Positions 49,705 to 58,750 are shown, counted from the stretch's first letter. The stretch is 64,000 nt of DNA from JADGHX01 sp035760965 (GCA_035760965.1 DASTRY010000096.1:1-64000); one strand, 5' to 3'. The notes: generated by a model not told the origin, from the sequence alone. Numbers and translations: made by a program.

Positions 49705-51015
49705 ATGTGGGTGCGCTTCTGGAGCTTCCTCGATCGCGTGTTCTTCGGGCCGGCCTCGATGGGCACGCGTCCGATGGCGGTACTGCTCCGCGTGCTGCGC
49801 TACCCCTACGCGGTCGTGCGCGACCTCTGGGGCGGCGCCATCAACCTGCGCGCGATGGGCCTCGTGTACACGACGCTGCTCTCGCTGATCCCGCTCATCG
49901 CGTTCGCTTTCGCCGTGCTGAAGGGTTTCGGCGCCCACCGCGATCTCGAGCCTGTCATCTACGAATTCTTCCGCCCGATGGGCGAGCGCGGCGCTTCCGA
50001 GATCACGCAGCGCGTGATGCAGTTCGCCGATCGCGTCAGCACCGGGCTCGTCGGGTCCGTGGGCTTCGCGCTGCTCATCTGGACCTTGCTCGGCACCATC
50101 AAGAAGGTCGAAGACAGCTTCAATTTCCTGTGGCGCGTCGAGCAGCCGCGCAGCTTCGCGCGGCGCGTCGCGGAGTACATGAGCCTGCTGATCCTCGGGC
50201 CGCTGCTGCTCGTCGGCTTCATCGGCCTGTCGCATGCGGCCGTGAGCGGGCCGCTGGGCTCGCAGCTCTCGAGTCTGCCGCTCGCGCAGCAGCTCAGTCG
50301 CGTGCTCATCGTGCTTTCGCCGTACGTCATGGTGACCGCGCTGTTCACGGTGCTGTACATGTTCGTGCCGAACACGCGCGTGCAATGGCGTCCCGCGCTG
50401 ATCGGCGCGTGCGCAGCCGGCGTGCTCTGGGCCGCGGTCGGCAAGATCTTCACGGCATTCGTCGCCGTCTCGATCCGGCTGACGATCGTCTACGCGGGCT
50501 TCGCGTTCATGGTCGCCGCGCTGCTCTGGACGTACTTCGGCTGGCTCATCCTGCTCGCCGGCACGCAGCTCTCGTTCTACATCCAGAACCCGACATACCT
50601 GCGCATCGGCCTGCAAGAAGTGCGGCTCTCGTGCGCCGAGGTCGAGCAGCTCGCGATGCGGGTGATGTACCTCGTGGGCCGCACGCACGTGCAGGGCGGG
50701 CCGCGCTGGACCATCAATCGCCTCGCGTCCGAGCTGGGGTTGCCGGGTGTGGCGGTCGCGCAGATCGCCTCCGCGCTGGAAAAATCAGGGCTGCTGATCG
50801 TGACCGAGGACGACGAGTTCGTACCCGGCCGCGACGTCGGCCGTATTTCGGTCCAGGAAATTCTCGAAGTCGCGCGCAATCAACGCAGCGGCCACTTCGC
50901 CCCGCGCGGCCCCGAGCTCCCGGCCGTGGACCGTCTGGGCGAGCGCCTCGAGGCGGCCTGGCGCGAGTGCTGCGCCGGCCGCACGCTGCGCGATCTGATC
51001 GAAGAACCGGCTTGA
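49705..51015 (+). CDS. YihY/virulence factor BrkB family membrane protein
   Basis: 436 residues. Six predicted helices between about residues 50 and 300 (GLVYTTLLSLIPLIAFAFAVLKGFG, VGFALLIWTLLGTIKKVEDSFNFLWRVE, YVMVTALFTVLYMFVPN, FAFMVAALLWTYFGWLILLAGTQLSFY) define the family once called ribonuclease BN, a name now known to be wrong. A C-terminal cytosolic winged-helix-like domain (TINRLASELGLPGVAVAQIASALEKSGLLI) is shared by longer members. Function unknown. M28 peptidase follows 13 nt downstream. Confidence 0.93.
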   Translation: MWVRFWSFLDRVFFGPASMGTRPMAVLLRVLRYPYAVVRDLWGGAINLRAMGLVYTTLLSLIPLIAFAFAVLKGFGAHRDLEPVIYEFFRPMGERGASEITQRVMQFADRVSTGLVGSVGFALLIWTLLGTIKKVEDSFNFLWRVEQPRSFARRVAEYMSLLILGPLLLVGFIGLSHAAVSGPLGSQLSSLPLAQQLSRVLIVLSPYVMVTALFTVLYMFVPNTRVQWRPALIGACAAGVLWAAVGKIFTAFVAVSIRLTIVYAGFAFMVAALLWTYFGWLILLAGTQLSFYIQNPTYLRIGLQEVRLSCAEVEQLAMRVMYLVGRTHVQGGPRWTINRLASELGLPGVAVAQIASALEKSGLLIVTEDDEFVPGRDVGRISVQEILEVARNQRSGHFAPRGPELPAVDRLGERLEAAWRECCAGRTLRDLIEEPA

Positions 51016-51028
51016 GAGGAGACGCTTC

Positions 51029-53323
51029 ATGAACCGTAACCTCGTTTCACGATGGAGCATCGTTGCCGCAGCGGCGCTCGTCTCCTGTGCCGCGGCAGCC
51101 GCGAGCACCCCGGAAGCACCGAGCATGATCGGCTTCACGGCCGCCGGCGCGGCGAACGAGGCGGCGCTCGAGCAGAGCTTCGATAGCAAGCTCGATCCCG
51201 CGCAGCTGCGCGACTGGATGAAGCAGATGTCCTCGGAGGCGAATCACGTCGGCGCGCCTCACAACAAGCAGAACGCAGAGTTCGTCGCCGCGCAGCTGCG
51301 CTCATGGGGCTGGAACACGGAAATCGAGCAGTTCGACGTGCTCTACCCGACGCTGAAACATCACACACTGGAGCTGGTCGCGCCGACGAAGTTCGTCGCG
51401 AGCCTCGAGGAGCCGCCCATCGAGGGGGACGCGACCTCCGCACGCAGCGACGGAATCCCGCCCTATCACGCGTACGGCGCGGACGGCGATGTCACTGCCG
51501 ATCTCGTGTACGTGAACTACGGGATGCCGGACGACTACAAGGACCTCGCGCGCCGCGGCATCGACGTGAAAGGCAAGATCGTCATCGCGCGCTACGGCGC
51601 GGGCTGGCGCGGCCTGAAACCGAAGCTCGCGTGGGAGCACGGCGCGGTCGGCTGCCTGATCTACTCCGATCCGGCCGACGATGGGTACTCCGAGGGCGAC
51701 GTCTACCCGAAAGGCGGCTGGCGCCCGTCCGAGGGCGTGCAGCGCGGCTCCGTCGCCGACATGCCCGTGTACGCAGGGGACCCGCTCACGCCCGGCGTGG
51801 GCGCCACGAAGAAAGCCAAGCGCCTCCCGATTGCCGAAGCGAAGTCGATCCTCAAGATTCCGGTGATGCCGATCTCGTACGCGGATGCGCAGCCGCTGCT
51901 CGCCGCGCTGGCGGGTCCTGTCGCGCCGGGCCGGTGGCGCGGCGCCCTGCCGATCACGTATCACATCGGACCTGGACCGGCGAAGGTACACCTCGCGATC
52001 GAATCCGACTGGAGCCTGAAGCCGCTCTACGACGTGATCGCGAAGATCCCGGGCGCGGAGAGCCCGGACGCGTGGGTGATTCGCGGCAACCATCGCGACG
52101 GCTGGGTGTTCGGCGCGTGGGACCCGCTGTCGGGTCACGTCGCGATGATGGCCGAGGCGCAAGCGATCGGTGCGCTGCTGAAGACCGGTTGGAAGCCGAA
52201 GCGCACGCTCGTCTACGCCAGCTGGGACGGCGAAGAGCCCGGTCTGCTCGGCTCGACGGAATGGGCGGAAACGCATGCGGCGGAGCTGCAGCGCAAGGCC
52301 GTGCTCTACCTCAACTCGGACACCAATACGCGCGGCTTCCTGAACGCAGGCGGAGCGCACTCCCTGCAACGCATGCTCAACGAGGTCGCGGCCAGCGTGA
52401 AGGACCCCGAGACCGGCGTCAGCGCGCAGGAGCGACTGCGTGCGCGCATTCTGGTACGGGGCTACGAAAAAGGCGCGAGCGAGGAGCAGAAGAAGACCGC
52501 CAAGAAAGTCGCGGGCGGCGGCGACTTGCCGATCGGTGCGCTCGGGTCGGGCTCGGACTACACGCCGTTCTTGCAACACCTCGGAGTGGCCTCGCTCGCC
52601 ATCGAGTACGGCGGCGAAGCCGACCAGAACGGGGTGTATCACTCGAAGTACGACACGTTCGAGCACTACGTGCGCTTCGGCGATCCGACCTTCGCGTACG
52701 GCATCGCCGAGGCGCAAACGGCGGGTCGCACCGTGCTGCGCATGGCGAACGCGGACGTGCTGCCCCACTACTTCGGCGGATTTGCGGAGACAGTGAGCGG
52801 CTATGTCGACGAGCTCCATCAGCTCGCCGACGAGAAGCGCAGGAAGTCCGAGGAGCTTGCGAAGCTGCTCGAGCGCAACGCCTTCCAGCTCGCGGCCGAT
52901 CCGACGCGCGTGGTGCAGCCACCGGAGCGCGAGCCCGAGGTGCCCTATCTCGATCTGGCGCCGCTCGACAACGCCGTGACGCGGCTGAAGAAGAGCGCGC
53001 GGGCCTACGATGAGGCACAAGCGAAGGCGCTCGCCGGGAATCTGAGTGCCGGCAAGCGCAAAGAGCTGAACGCGCTGCTGCAAGGGATAGAGCAGACGCT
53101 CACAGATGCGCGCGGCCTGCCGGGGCGCGAGTGGTACAAGCACTTGATCTACGCGCCGGGGCTGCTCACCGGCTATGGCGTGAAGACCGTCCCGGGCGTG
53201 CGCGAGGCGATCGAGGACAATCGGTGGGCCGAAGCGAATCAGTACGCGACGGTCACGGCGAATGCGCTGACGGCGTACAGCGACCGGCTCGACAAGGCGG
53301 TGGCGCTGTTGACCGCGCCGTAG
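51029..53323 (+). CDS. Secreted M28 metallopeptidase, glutamate carboxypeptidase II-like
   Basis: 764 residues. Signal peptide 1-25. A PA domain insert (about 110-290; DLVYVNYGMPDDYKDLARRGIDVKGKIVIARYG) is followed by the di-zinc M28 core: GNHRDGWVFGAWDPLSGHV, ASWDGEEPGLLGSTEW (Glu base and ligand), LYLNSDTN, GALGSGSDYTPFLQHLG and YHSKYDT. The C-terminal dimerisation helices complete the TfR/GCPII layout. It should cleave acidic or other C-terminal dipeptides outside the cytoplasm. GGAG before ATG (TTGAGAGGAGACGCTTC) supports the start. Confidence 0.95.
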   Translation: MNRNLVSRWSIVAAAALVSCAAAAASTPEAPSMIGFTAAGAANEAALEQSFDSKLDPAQLRDWMKQMSSEANHVGAPHNKQNAEFVAAQLRSWGWNTEIEQFDVLYPTLKHHTLELVAPTKFVASLEEPPIEGDATSARSDGIPPYHAYGADGDVTADLVYVNYGMPDDYKDLARRGIDVKGKIVIARYGAGWRGLKPKLAWEHGAVGCLIYSDPADDGYSEGDVYPKGGWRPSEGVQRGSVADMPVYAGDPLTPGVGATKKAKRLPIAEAKSILKIPVMPISYADAQPLLAALAGPVAPGRWRGALPITYHIGPGPAKVHLAIESDWSLKPLYDVIAKIPGAESPDAWVIRGNHRDGWVFGAWDPLSGHVAMMAEAQAIGALLKTGWKPKRTLVYASWDGEEPGLLGSTEWAETHAAELQRKAVLYLNSDTNTRGFLNAGGAHSLQRMLNEVAASVKDPETGVSAQERLRARILVRGYEKGASEEQKKTAKKVAGGGDLPIGALGSGSDYTPFLQHLGVASLAIEYGGEADQNGVYHSKYDTFEHYVRFGDPTFAYGIAEAQTAGRTVLRMANADVLPHYFGGFAETVSGYVDELHQLADEKRRKSEELAKLLERNAFQLAADPTRVVQPPEREPEVPYLDLAPLDNAVTRLKKSARAYDEAQAKALAGNLSAGKRKELNALLQGIEQTLTDARGLPGREWYKHLIYAPGLLTGYGVKTVPGVREAIEDNRWAEANQYATVTANALTAYSDRLDKAVALLTAP

Positions 53324-53521
53324 CGCGGGCGCGCGCATCTAGCGCATGTCGGTGCGCGCTCGCTGATGTGGCTTCAGCCGGTGGCCGACTTGCCTGTGCG
53401 GGCCCGCTGACGTGGACTCGCGAGGCCAGGCTCGCCGAGGCGGACTCGCCCGAGGTGGGTTCGGTTCGAAGGCATCGCATTGGCGCCGCAGTTGCAACGC
53501 CGGTCGATTGCCCGCCGGCAA

Positions 53522-54853
53522 TTACTCGCCGGCGATCGTCATCTCGCCGATCAACACCGAGCCCGTGCGGATCGCGCCGCGGATATCGACGTCGGTGCCG
53601 AGAGCGACGATGTCGCGATACATCTGCTTCAGATTGCCCGCGATCGTGATCTCGTGCACCGGATACTGGATGACGCCGTTCTCGACCCAGAAGCCGCTCG
53701 CGCCGCGCGAGTAGTCGCCCGTCACGCCATTCACGCCCTGGCCCATCAGCTCGGTCACGAAGAGCCCGGTGCCCATCAGCTTCAACAGCGCATCGAAATC
53801 CATCGACTTGCCGGGTGCGCCGACGAGCACGTTGTGAATGCCGCCGGCGTTGCCGGTCGTCTTCAAACCGAGCTTGCGCGCCGAGTAGCTGCCGAGCACG
53901 TAGCCCTGCAAGACGCCGTTCTGCACGAGCGCGCGATCGCGCGTCGCGACGCCTTCGTCGTCGAACGGGCTGCTCGCAAGGCCCTCCGGAATGTGCGGAC
54001 GCTCGTCGAGCTGCATGAACTCCGGCAGCACCTGCTGTCCGGCCGCACCGAGCAGGAACGATGACTTGCGATACTGCGCGCTGCCGCGAATCGCAGCGGT
54101 GAAATGCCCGAAGAACCCGCGCGCCAGCTCGGGCGCGAACACGATGGGCGCCTTGCGCGTCGTGAGACGACGAGCCCCGAGCCTGCGCAGCGCGCGTTCG
54201 GCCGCTCGTCGCCCGATCTCCTCGTGATTCTGCAGAGCGTTCGGGTTGCGCGCGGCGCTGTACCAGTAGTCGCGCTGCATGTCGTCGCCTTCCTGGGCGA
54301 GCAGCACGCAGCTCAAGCTGTGAGAGGTGCTCGCGTAGCCTTCGAGAAAGCCGTGCGAGTTGCCGTAGACGCGCACGTCCCGCTGACTGCTGACGGTGGC
54401 GCCCTCGGAGTTGGTGATGCGCGCATCCACCGCGAGGCCGGCTGCTTCGGTCGATCGCGCGAGCGACACGGCTTCGTCCGGGCCGAGCTCCCACGGATGA
54501 TCGAGCCGCAGATCGGGAATGTCGCGCGCGAGCTCTTCGGGATCGGCGAGACCCGCCGCCTCGTCCTCCGCGGTGTAGCGCGCGATGGTGGACGCCTTTT
54601 CCACCGTGTCGCGCACCGCCTGCGCGCTCAGGTCCGCGGTGCTCGCGGAGCCCTTGCGCTTGCCGAAGTACACGGTGACCGCAACGCCGCGGTCGCGCTG
54701 ATACTCGACGGTCTCCACTTCGCCCAGCCGCACCGTCGTGGAGAGGCCGCGATTCTGGCTCGCGTCCGCCTCGCACTGCGAAGCTCCGCGCGCGCGGGCC
54801 TCGTCGAGCGCGAGGCTGACGACCTTCTTCAACTCTTCGATCTGCGGCTGCAT
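53522..54853 (-). CDS. pmbA: TldD/PmbA protease subunit PmbA (TldE)
   Basis: 443 residues from ATG 54853. SQNRGLSTTVRLGEVETVEYQRDRGVAVTVYFGKRKGSAST and IVFAPELARGFFGHFTAAI...FDDEGVATRDRALVQNGVLQGYVLGSYSARKLGLKTTGNAGG, ending VDIRGAIRTGSVLIGEMTIAGE. PmbA lacks the metal site and pairs with TldD, whose HExxxH protein is encoded at 59392-60864. The heterodimer degrades unfolded peptides and matures some RiPPs. Only 15 bp separates its ATG from that of darP. Confidence 0.96.
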   Translation of the reverse strand: MQPQIEELKKVVSLALDEARARGASQCEADASQNRGLSTTVRLGEVETVEYQRDRGVAVTVYFGKRKGSASTADLSAQAVRDTVEKASTIARYTAEDEAAGLADPEELARDIPDLRLDHPWELGPDEAVSLARSTEAAGLAVDARITNSEGATVSSQRDVRVYGNSHGFLEGYASTSHSLSCVLLAQEGDDMQRDYWYSAARNPNALQNHEEIGRRAAERALRRLGARRLTTRKAPIVFAPELARGFFGHFTAAIRGSAQYRKSSFLLGAAGQQVLPEFMQLDERPHIPEGLASSPFDDEGVATRDRALVQNGVLQGYVLGSYSARKLGLKTTGNAGGIHNVLVGAPGKSMDFDALLKLMGTGLFVTELMGQGVNGVTGDYSRGASGFWVENGVIQYPVHEITIAGNLKQMYRDIVALGTDVDIRGAIRTGSVLIGEMTIAGE

Positions 54854-54855
54854 GC

Positions 54856-54865
54856 GATAATTGTA
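54856..54865. promoter_or_regulatory. Overlapping divergent -10 elements (pmbA / darP)
   Basis: Within the 15-bp spacer, plus-strand GATAAT (54856-54861) ends 7 nt before the darP ATG and minus-strand TACAAT (54865-54860) ends 6 nt before the pmbA ATG. Both predicted transcription starts fall at or beside the start codons, so both mRNAs would be leaderless and RNA polymerase could serve only one direction at a time. Confidence 0.5.
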
Positions 54866-54868
54866 GCC

Positions 54869-55399
54869 ATGTCCCACACTCCCGACGACGACGAGAGCGA
54901 ATATCACGGCCCGAGCAAGAGCGAGCGCAAGCGTAACGCGCACGACGCGCAGAAGCTTGGCGAAGCGCTCATCGAGCTCACGGGTCTCGATCTCGACGCG
55001 CTGGGCCTGCCCGAGCCGCTCGTCGATGCGATCCGCGAAGCGCGGCGGATCAAGAGTCGCGCCGGCCTGGTGCGTCAGCGGCAATATGTCGGCAAGCTGA
55101 TGCGCAGCGTGGACCTCGAGCCCATTCGCGCCGCGCTCGCCGCGCGCAGCGAGCACGCGGCGCGCGAAACCCAGCGCTTCAAGCGCGTCGAGCACTGGCG
55201 CGACCGGCTGATCGCGGAGGGCGCGCCGGCGCTCGATGAGCTGATGCAATGGCGGCCGGGCCTGGACCGGGCCGAGTGGCTGCGTCGCGTCGCCGCCGCG
55301 CAAACCGAACGCGCCCGCCTCGGCAGCGGCGGCGCGGCCTCGCGCGAGCTCTTCAGAGCGCTCCGGGCCCTGCTCGACCGCGCTACAATCCCCGAATGA
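54869..55399 (+). CDS. darP: Ribosome biogenesis factor DarP (YjgA)
   Basis: 176 residues. GPSKSERKRNAHDAQKLGEALIELTGLDLDALGLPEPLVDAIREARRIKSRAGLVRQRQYVGKLMRSVD is the DUF615/YjgA signature, a basic all-helical protein that associates with 50S precursors. Divergent from pmbA as in E. coli. The purE start overlaps its stop. Confidence 0.95.
   Translation: MSHTPDDDESEYHGPSKSERKRNAHDAQKLGEALIELTGLDLDALGLPEPLVDAIREARRIKSRAGLVRQRQYVGKLMRSVDLEPIRAALAARSEHAARETQRFKRVEHWRDRLIAEGAPALDELMQWRPGLDRAEWLRRVAAAQTERARLGSGGAASRELFRALRALLDRATIPE
55384..55389 (+). promoter_or_regulatory. -10-like hexamer for purE inside darP
   Basis: TACAAT in the last darP codons ends 6 nt before the purE ATG at 55396. purE could thus be expressed both by coupling and from its own leaderless start. 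Confidence 0.4.
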
Positions 55400-55899
55400 A
55401 ACCTCTCGTCGGCATCATCATGGGCTCGCAGTCGGACTGGGAAACGATGCGCGCCGCTGCCGCGACCCTCGACAAGCTCGCCATCCCGTACGAAGTGCGG
55501 ATCGTGTCCGCTCATCGCACACCGGACCTGCTGTTCGAGTACGCATCGACCGCGCGGCAGCGCGGCCTCGAAGCCATCATCGCGGGCGCCGGCGGAGCGG
55601 CGCATCTGCCGGGCATGACCGCCTCGAAGACCTCGCTGCCCGTGCTCGGCGTGCCGGTTCAGTCGAAGGCGCTGAACGGCATGGATTCGCTGCTTTCGAT
55701 CGTGCAGATGCCCGCGGGCGTGCCCGTCGCGACGTTCGCCATCGGCGCGGCCGGCGCGACGAACGCCGCGCTCACCGCCGCCTCCATTCTGGGCAACAAG
55801 TACCCGGCGATCGCGGCCGCGCTCGACGCGTTTCGCGCGGAGCAGACGGCGAGCGTGCTCGAGCATCCCGATCCTCGTAAGACGCCGACTCCCAAATGA
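55396..55899 (+). CDS. purE: N5-CAIR mutase PurE
   Basis: 167 residues. GIIMGSQSDWETM, YEVRIVSAHRTPD with the catalytic His, AIIAGAGGAAHLPGMTASKTSLPVLGVPV and ATFAIGAAGATNAALTAASIL are the class I PurE motifs. Works with PurK to make CAIR from AIR. Coupled to darP and purK by 4-nt overlaps. Confidence 0.97.
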   Translation: MKPLVGIIMGSQSDWETMRAAAATLDKLAIPYEVRIVSAHRTPDLLFEYASTARQRGLEAIIAGAGGAAHLPGMTASKTSLPVLGVPVQSKALNGMDSLLSIVQMPAGVPVATFAIGAAGATNAALTAASILGNKYPAIAAALDAFRAEQTASVLEHPDPRKTPTPK

Positions 55900-56996
55900 C
55901 CGTAGGCATCGTGGGGGCCGGCCAGCTCGGTCGCATGCTGGCCCTGGCGGGCTATCCCTTGGGGCTGGATTTCCTGTTCCTCGATCCGGCCGAAGGCGCA
56001 CCGGCGGGGCAAGTCGCCCCGCAGCTCACGGGCGCGTTCACCGACGCGAAGCTGCTCGGCAAATTGGCGCGCGAGACCGAGGTGCTCACGTTCGACTGGG
56101 AGAACATCTCGGTCGAAGCGCTTCGCAAGCTGCCGAAGGACACGCGCATCTGTCCGCCCGTCCCTGCGCTCGCGGCCGCGCAGGATCGCGTGAAGGAAAA
56201 GGAGCTGTTCGAGCGCCTGCGCATTCCGACGACGCGCTGGGCTGCCGTCGATTCGCTCGCAGATTTGCAGCGCGCAGTCGCACGCATCGGGCTGCCAGGT
56301 GTGCTGAAAACGCGCCGCCTCGGCTACGACGGCAAGGGCCAGTTCGTTCTGCGTCACGCGACGGACATCGACCGCGCGTGGCACGCGCTCGGCAATGCGC
56401 CCCTGCTATACGAAGAGATGGTGCCGTTCCAGCACGAGGTTTCGATTATCGGCGCACGCAGCGCGCGCGGCGAAGTGGTCGTGTATCCGCTCAACGGCAA
56501 CGTGCACGCGCAAGGCATCCTGCGACTCACGCGCGCGCCGTACGGCTCGCCTGCGCTCCAGCGCGCCGCCGCTCGTGCGCTCCGCCGCGTGCTGGACCAT
56601 TTCCGATATCGCGGCATTCTGACGATCGAATTCTTCGTCCGGCGCGGCCGCCTGATCGCGAACGAGATGGCACCGCGCGTCCACAATTCGGGCCACTGGA
56701 CCATCGAGGGCGCCGAGACCAGCCAGTTCGAGAACCACCTGCGCGCGATCCTCGACCTGCCGCTCGGCGCGACGCGCGCCCGCGGCCATTGCGCGATGAT
56801 CAACTTGATCGGGGACATGCCCGCGCGCGCCGCCGTTCTCGCCGCCGACGGGGTGCATCTGCACGATTACGGCAAGTCCCCGCGCCCGGGCCGCAAACTC
56901 GGGCATTTGACACTGGTCGAGCGCTCGGCCGCACGCCGCGACCGCCGGGCACGGCGGTTGCTGGGTCAGTTGGCCCCTGAGTTGACCATCCCGTAA
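55896..56996 (+). CDS. purK: N5-carboxyaminoimidazole ribonucleotide synthase PurK
   Basis: 366 residues, ATP-grasp fold. VGIVGAGQLGRMLALAG, VLKTRRLGYDGKGQFVL, EEMVPFQHEVSIIGARS, EFFVRRGRLIANEMAPRVHNSGHWTIEGAETSQFENHLRAI. Carboxylates AIR using ATP and bicarbonate; PurE then isomerises the product. Last gene of darP-purE-purK. Confidence 0.97.
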   Translation: MTVGIVGAGQLGRMLALAGYPLGLDFLFLDPAEGAPAGQVAPQLTGAFTDAKLLGKLARETEVLTFDWENISVEALRKLPKDTRICPPVPALAAAQDRVKEKELFERLRIPTTRWAAVDSLADLQRAVARIGLPGVLKTRRLGYDGKGQFVLRHATDIDRAWHALGNAPLLYEEMVPFQHEVSIIGARSARGEVVVYPLNGNVHAQGILRLTRAPYGSPALQRAAARALRRVLDHFRYRGILTIEFFVRRGRLIANEMAPRVHNSGHWTIEGAETSQFENHLRAILDLPLGATRARGHCAMINLIGDMPARAAVLAADGVHLHDYGKSPRPGRKLGHLTLVERSAARRDRRARRLLGQLAPELTIP

Positions 56997-57085
56997 TATC
57001 GGGCGCGCCAGCTGCGCACGGCCCGCTCGATTCGTGCTACCCCGCGGGATGCGCTCGATGGGCACACACTCAGGCCCGAACAGAA

Positions 57086-57091
57086 CTATAC
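57086..57091 (+). promoter_or_regulatory. -10-like hexamer for the ExeA-FHA gene
   Basis: CTATAC (or TATACG one base on) ends 5-6 nt before ATG 57098. No Shine-Dalgarno. Confidence 0.35.
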
Positions 57092-57097
57092 GCACTC

Positions 57098-58450
57098 ATG
57101 TACCTGGACCTGTTCAAACTGAAGGAGCTGCCGTTCCGGCTGAGCCCGGATCCGCAATTCCTCTACCTGAGCAAGCAGCACGCGCGTGCCAAGGCGTACA
57201 TGGAGTCGACCATCTGGTTCACGGATGGCTTCGTCGTCATCACCGGCGAGATCGGCTCGGGCAAGACCACCCTCATCGAGTCCTTCCTGAAGGAGATCCA
57301 GGCCGACGTGGTGGTCGCGCAGATCAACCAGACGCAGGTCTCGGCCGTGGATTTCCTGCAGGCCGTGCTGGTGCAGTTCGGCTTCTCGCCCTTCAAGATG
57401 AAGAAGGCCGAGCTGATCGCAACCCTGAACAACTTTCTGATCGAGCAGCACGGCGCGGGCCGCAAGGTGCTGCTGATCGTCGACGAGGCGCAGAATCTCT
57501 CGCTGCGCGTCCTCGAGGAGATCCGCCTGCTCTCCGGCGTCGAGACGACGAAGGAGAAGGTCCTGCGCATCATCCTCGCGGGCCAGCCCGAGCTGAACGA
57601 CAAGCTCGACGCGCCGGAGCTCATCCAGCTCGCTCAACGCATTCGCCTGCGCTTTCATTTGCAGACGCTCAGCGCCCCGGAGCTGCGCGCGTACATGCAG
57701 CACCGGCTCGAAGTGGCGGGCGCCGGCGATCGGCAGATCTTCGCGGAGGACACGTACCCCGAGATCTATCGCTATACGGGCGGTGTGCCGCGGCTCGTGA
57801 ACACGCTGTGCGATACCGCGATGATGGCGGCGTTCGCCGCCAATCGCGACGTCGTGACGTTGGGAGACGTCGCGAGCGCCATCGACGAGCTGCAGTGGGT
57901 GGAGTATTCGGTGCGCCAGCAGCAGCAGGCTGCGCGCCTCGCCGCGGACGGTCATGGCAACTCCGCCACCAGTCCGAGCTCGACGGCCACGGGCATCATC
58001 GGCGTGCCGCCGCCGACGCCGGCGACGGACGCGGCGTCCCAGCCGGTCGGGCGGCTGCTCGTCGCCACCGACGGGCGCACCGTGCAGGAGATTCCGCTGA
58101 AGGTGGGGCGCGTCATCGTCGGGCGCACCAGCGACAACGACATCCAGATCGACAGCCGCTTCGTCAGCCGTCATCACTGCCAGGTGATCACCACGCCGCA
58201 GGCCTGCGTCGTGGAGGACTTGAACAGCACCAACGGCATCTACGTGAAGTCGAAGCGCGTGCGCCGTCACTACCTGAACGACGGGGACGTGGTGCTGATC
58301 GGCAAGCACGAGCTCATCTACATCGATGAGCGGCTGCCGCGGGCGCGGGCGCCCTTCGTTGAAACGCTACCGGGAATGCCGCCGTCGGCCGAACCGGTGG
58401 CCGAAGCGAGCTACGGCTTTTCGTCCCGCGACGAATCGTCCGTGAAGTAG
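57098..58450 (+). CDS. ExeA/GspA-like AAA ATPase fused to FHA domain
   Basis: 450 residues. The N-terminal 270 residues are an ExeA-type ATPase: MYLDLFKLKELPFRLSPDPQFLYLS, Walker A GEIGSGKTT, Walker B VLLIVDEAQNLS, sensor LAGQPELND and RYTGGVPRLVNTLCD. In ExeA/MshM proteins this unit drives secretin or pilus assembly, usually linked to a peptidoglycan-binding domain. Here a Ser/Thr/Pro linker (about 285-315) leads instead to an FHA domain: VGRVIVGRTSDNDIQIDSRFVSRHHCQVI...VVEDLNSTNGIYVKSKRV. FHA domains bind phosphothreonine, implying control by a Ser/Thr kinase encoded elsewhere. No secretion gene is adjacent. Confidence 0.92.
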   Translation: MYLDLFKLKELPFRLSPDPQFLYLSKQHARAKAYMESTIWFTDGFVVITGEIGSGKTTLIESFLKEIQADVVVAQINQTQVSAVDFLQAVLVQFGFSPFKMKKAELIATLNNFLIEQHGAGRKVLLIVDEAQNLSLRVLEEIRLLSGVETTKEKVLRIILAGQPELNDKLDAPELIQLAQRIRLRFHLQTLSAPELRAYMQHRLEVAGAGDRQIFAEDTYPEIYRYTGGVPRLVNTLCDTAMMAAFAANRDVVTLGDVASAIDELQWVEYSVRQQQQAARLAADGHGNSATSPSSTATGIIGVPPPTPATDAASQPVGRLLVATDGRTVQEIPLKVGRVIVGRTSDNDIQIDSRFVSRHHCQVITTPQACVVEDLNSTNGIYVKSKRVRRHYLNDGDVVLIGKHELIYIDERLPRARAPFVETLPGMPPSAEPVAEASYGFSSRDESSVK

Positions 58451-58662
58451 TTGTCGGCTTTCATCTGCCGGAAATCGCGCCGCCGCAGCACAACGACGAA
58501 GCCGCCCAGCACCCCGACGAGGCCCGGCAGTCCCAGCACGAGACTCCACGCCTTCGACCCGTGGAAATAGCTCGCGGCGAGCGCCGCCAAACCGCCCACG
58601 ATGTAAAGGTAGGGCAGGGCCTCGTAGATCGGTCTGGAAACGCGGTAGGGACGCGCGCTCAT
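58411..58662 (-). CDS. Small two-helix membrane protein
   Basis: 83 residues. Two predicted helices (about 16-33, LYIVGGLAALAASYFHG; and 37-60, WSLVLGLPGLVGVLGGFVVVLRRRDF) and a charged cytosolic tail. Not recognised. Its last 40 bp overlap the 3' end of the convergent ExeA-FHA gene. A TAGCAT hexamer ends 6 nt before the ATG. Confidence 0.75.
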   Translation of the reverse strand: MSARPYRVSRPIYEALPYLYIVGGLAALAASYFHGSKAWSLVLGLPGLVGVLGGFVVVLRRRDFRQMKADNYFTDDSSRDEKP

Positions 58663-58668
58663 TGCGAG

Positions 58669-58674
58669 ATGCTA
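58669..58674 (-). promoter_or_regulatory. -10-like hexamer for the small membrane protein
   Basis: Minus-strand TAGCAT ends 6 nt before ATG 58662, again with no Shine-Dalgarno. Confidence 0.35.
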
Positions 58675-58750
58675 GCGGCGCCTTGGCTGCGCCGAAACCC
58701 CCCGGGTCGCAAACTGTGACCGCGGAGGGTTTTGCGGAACGGGAAGGGCT

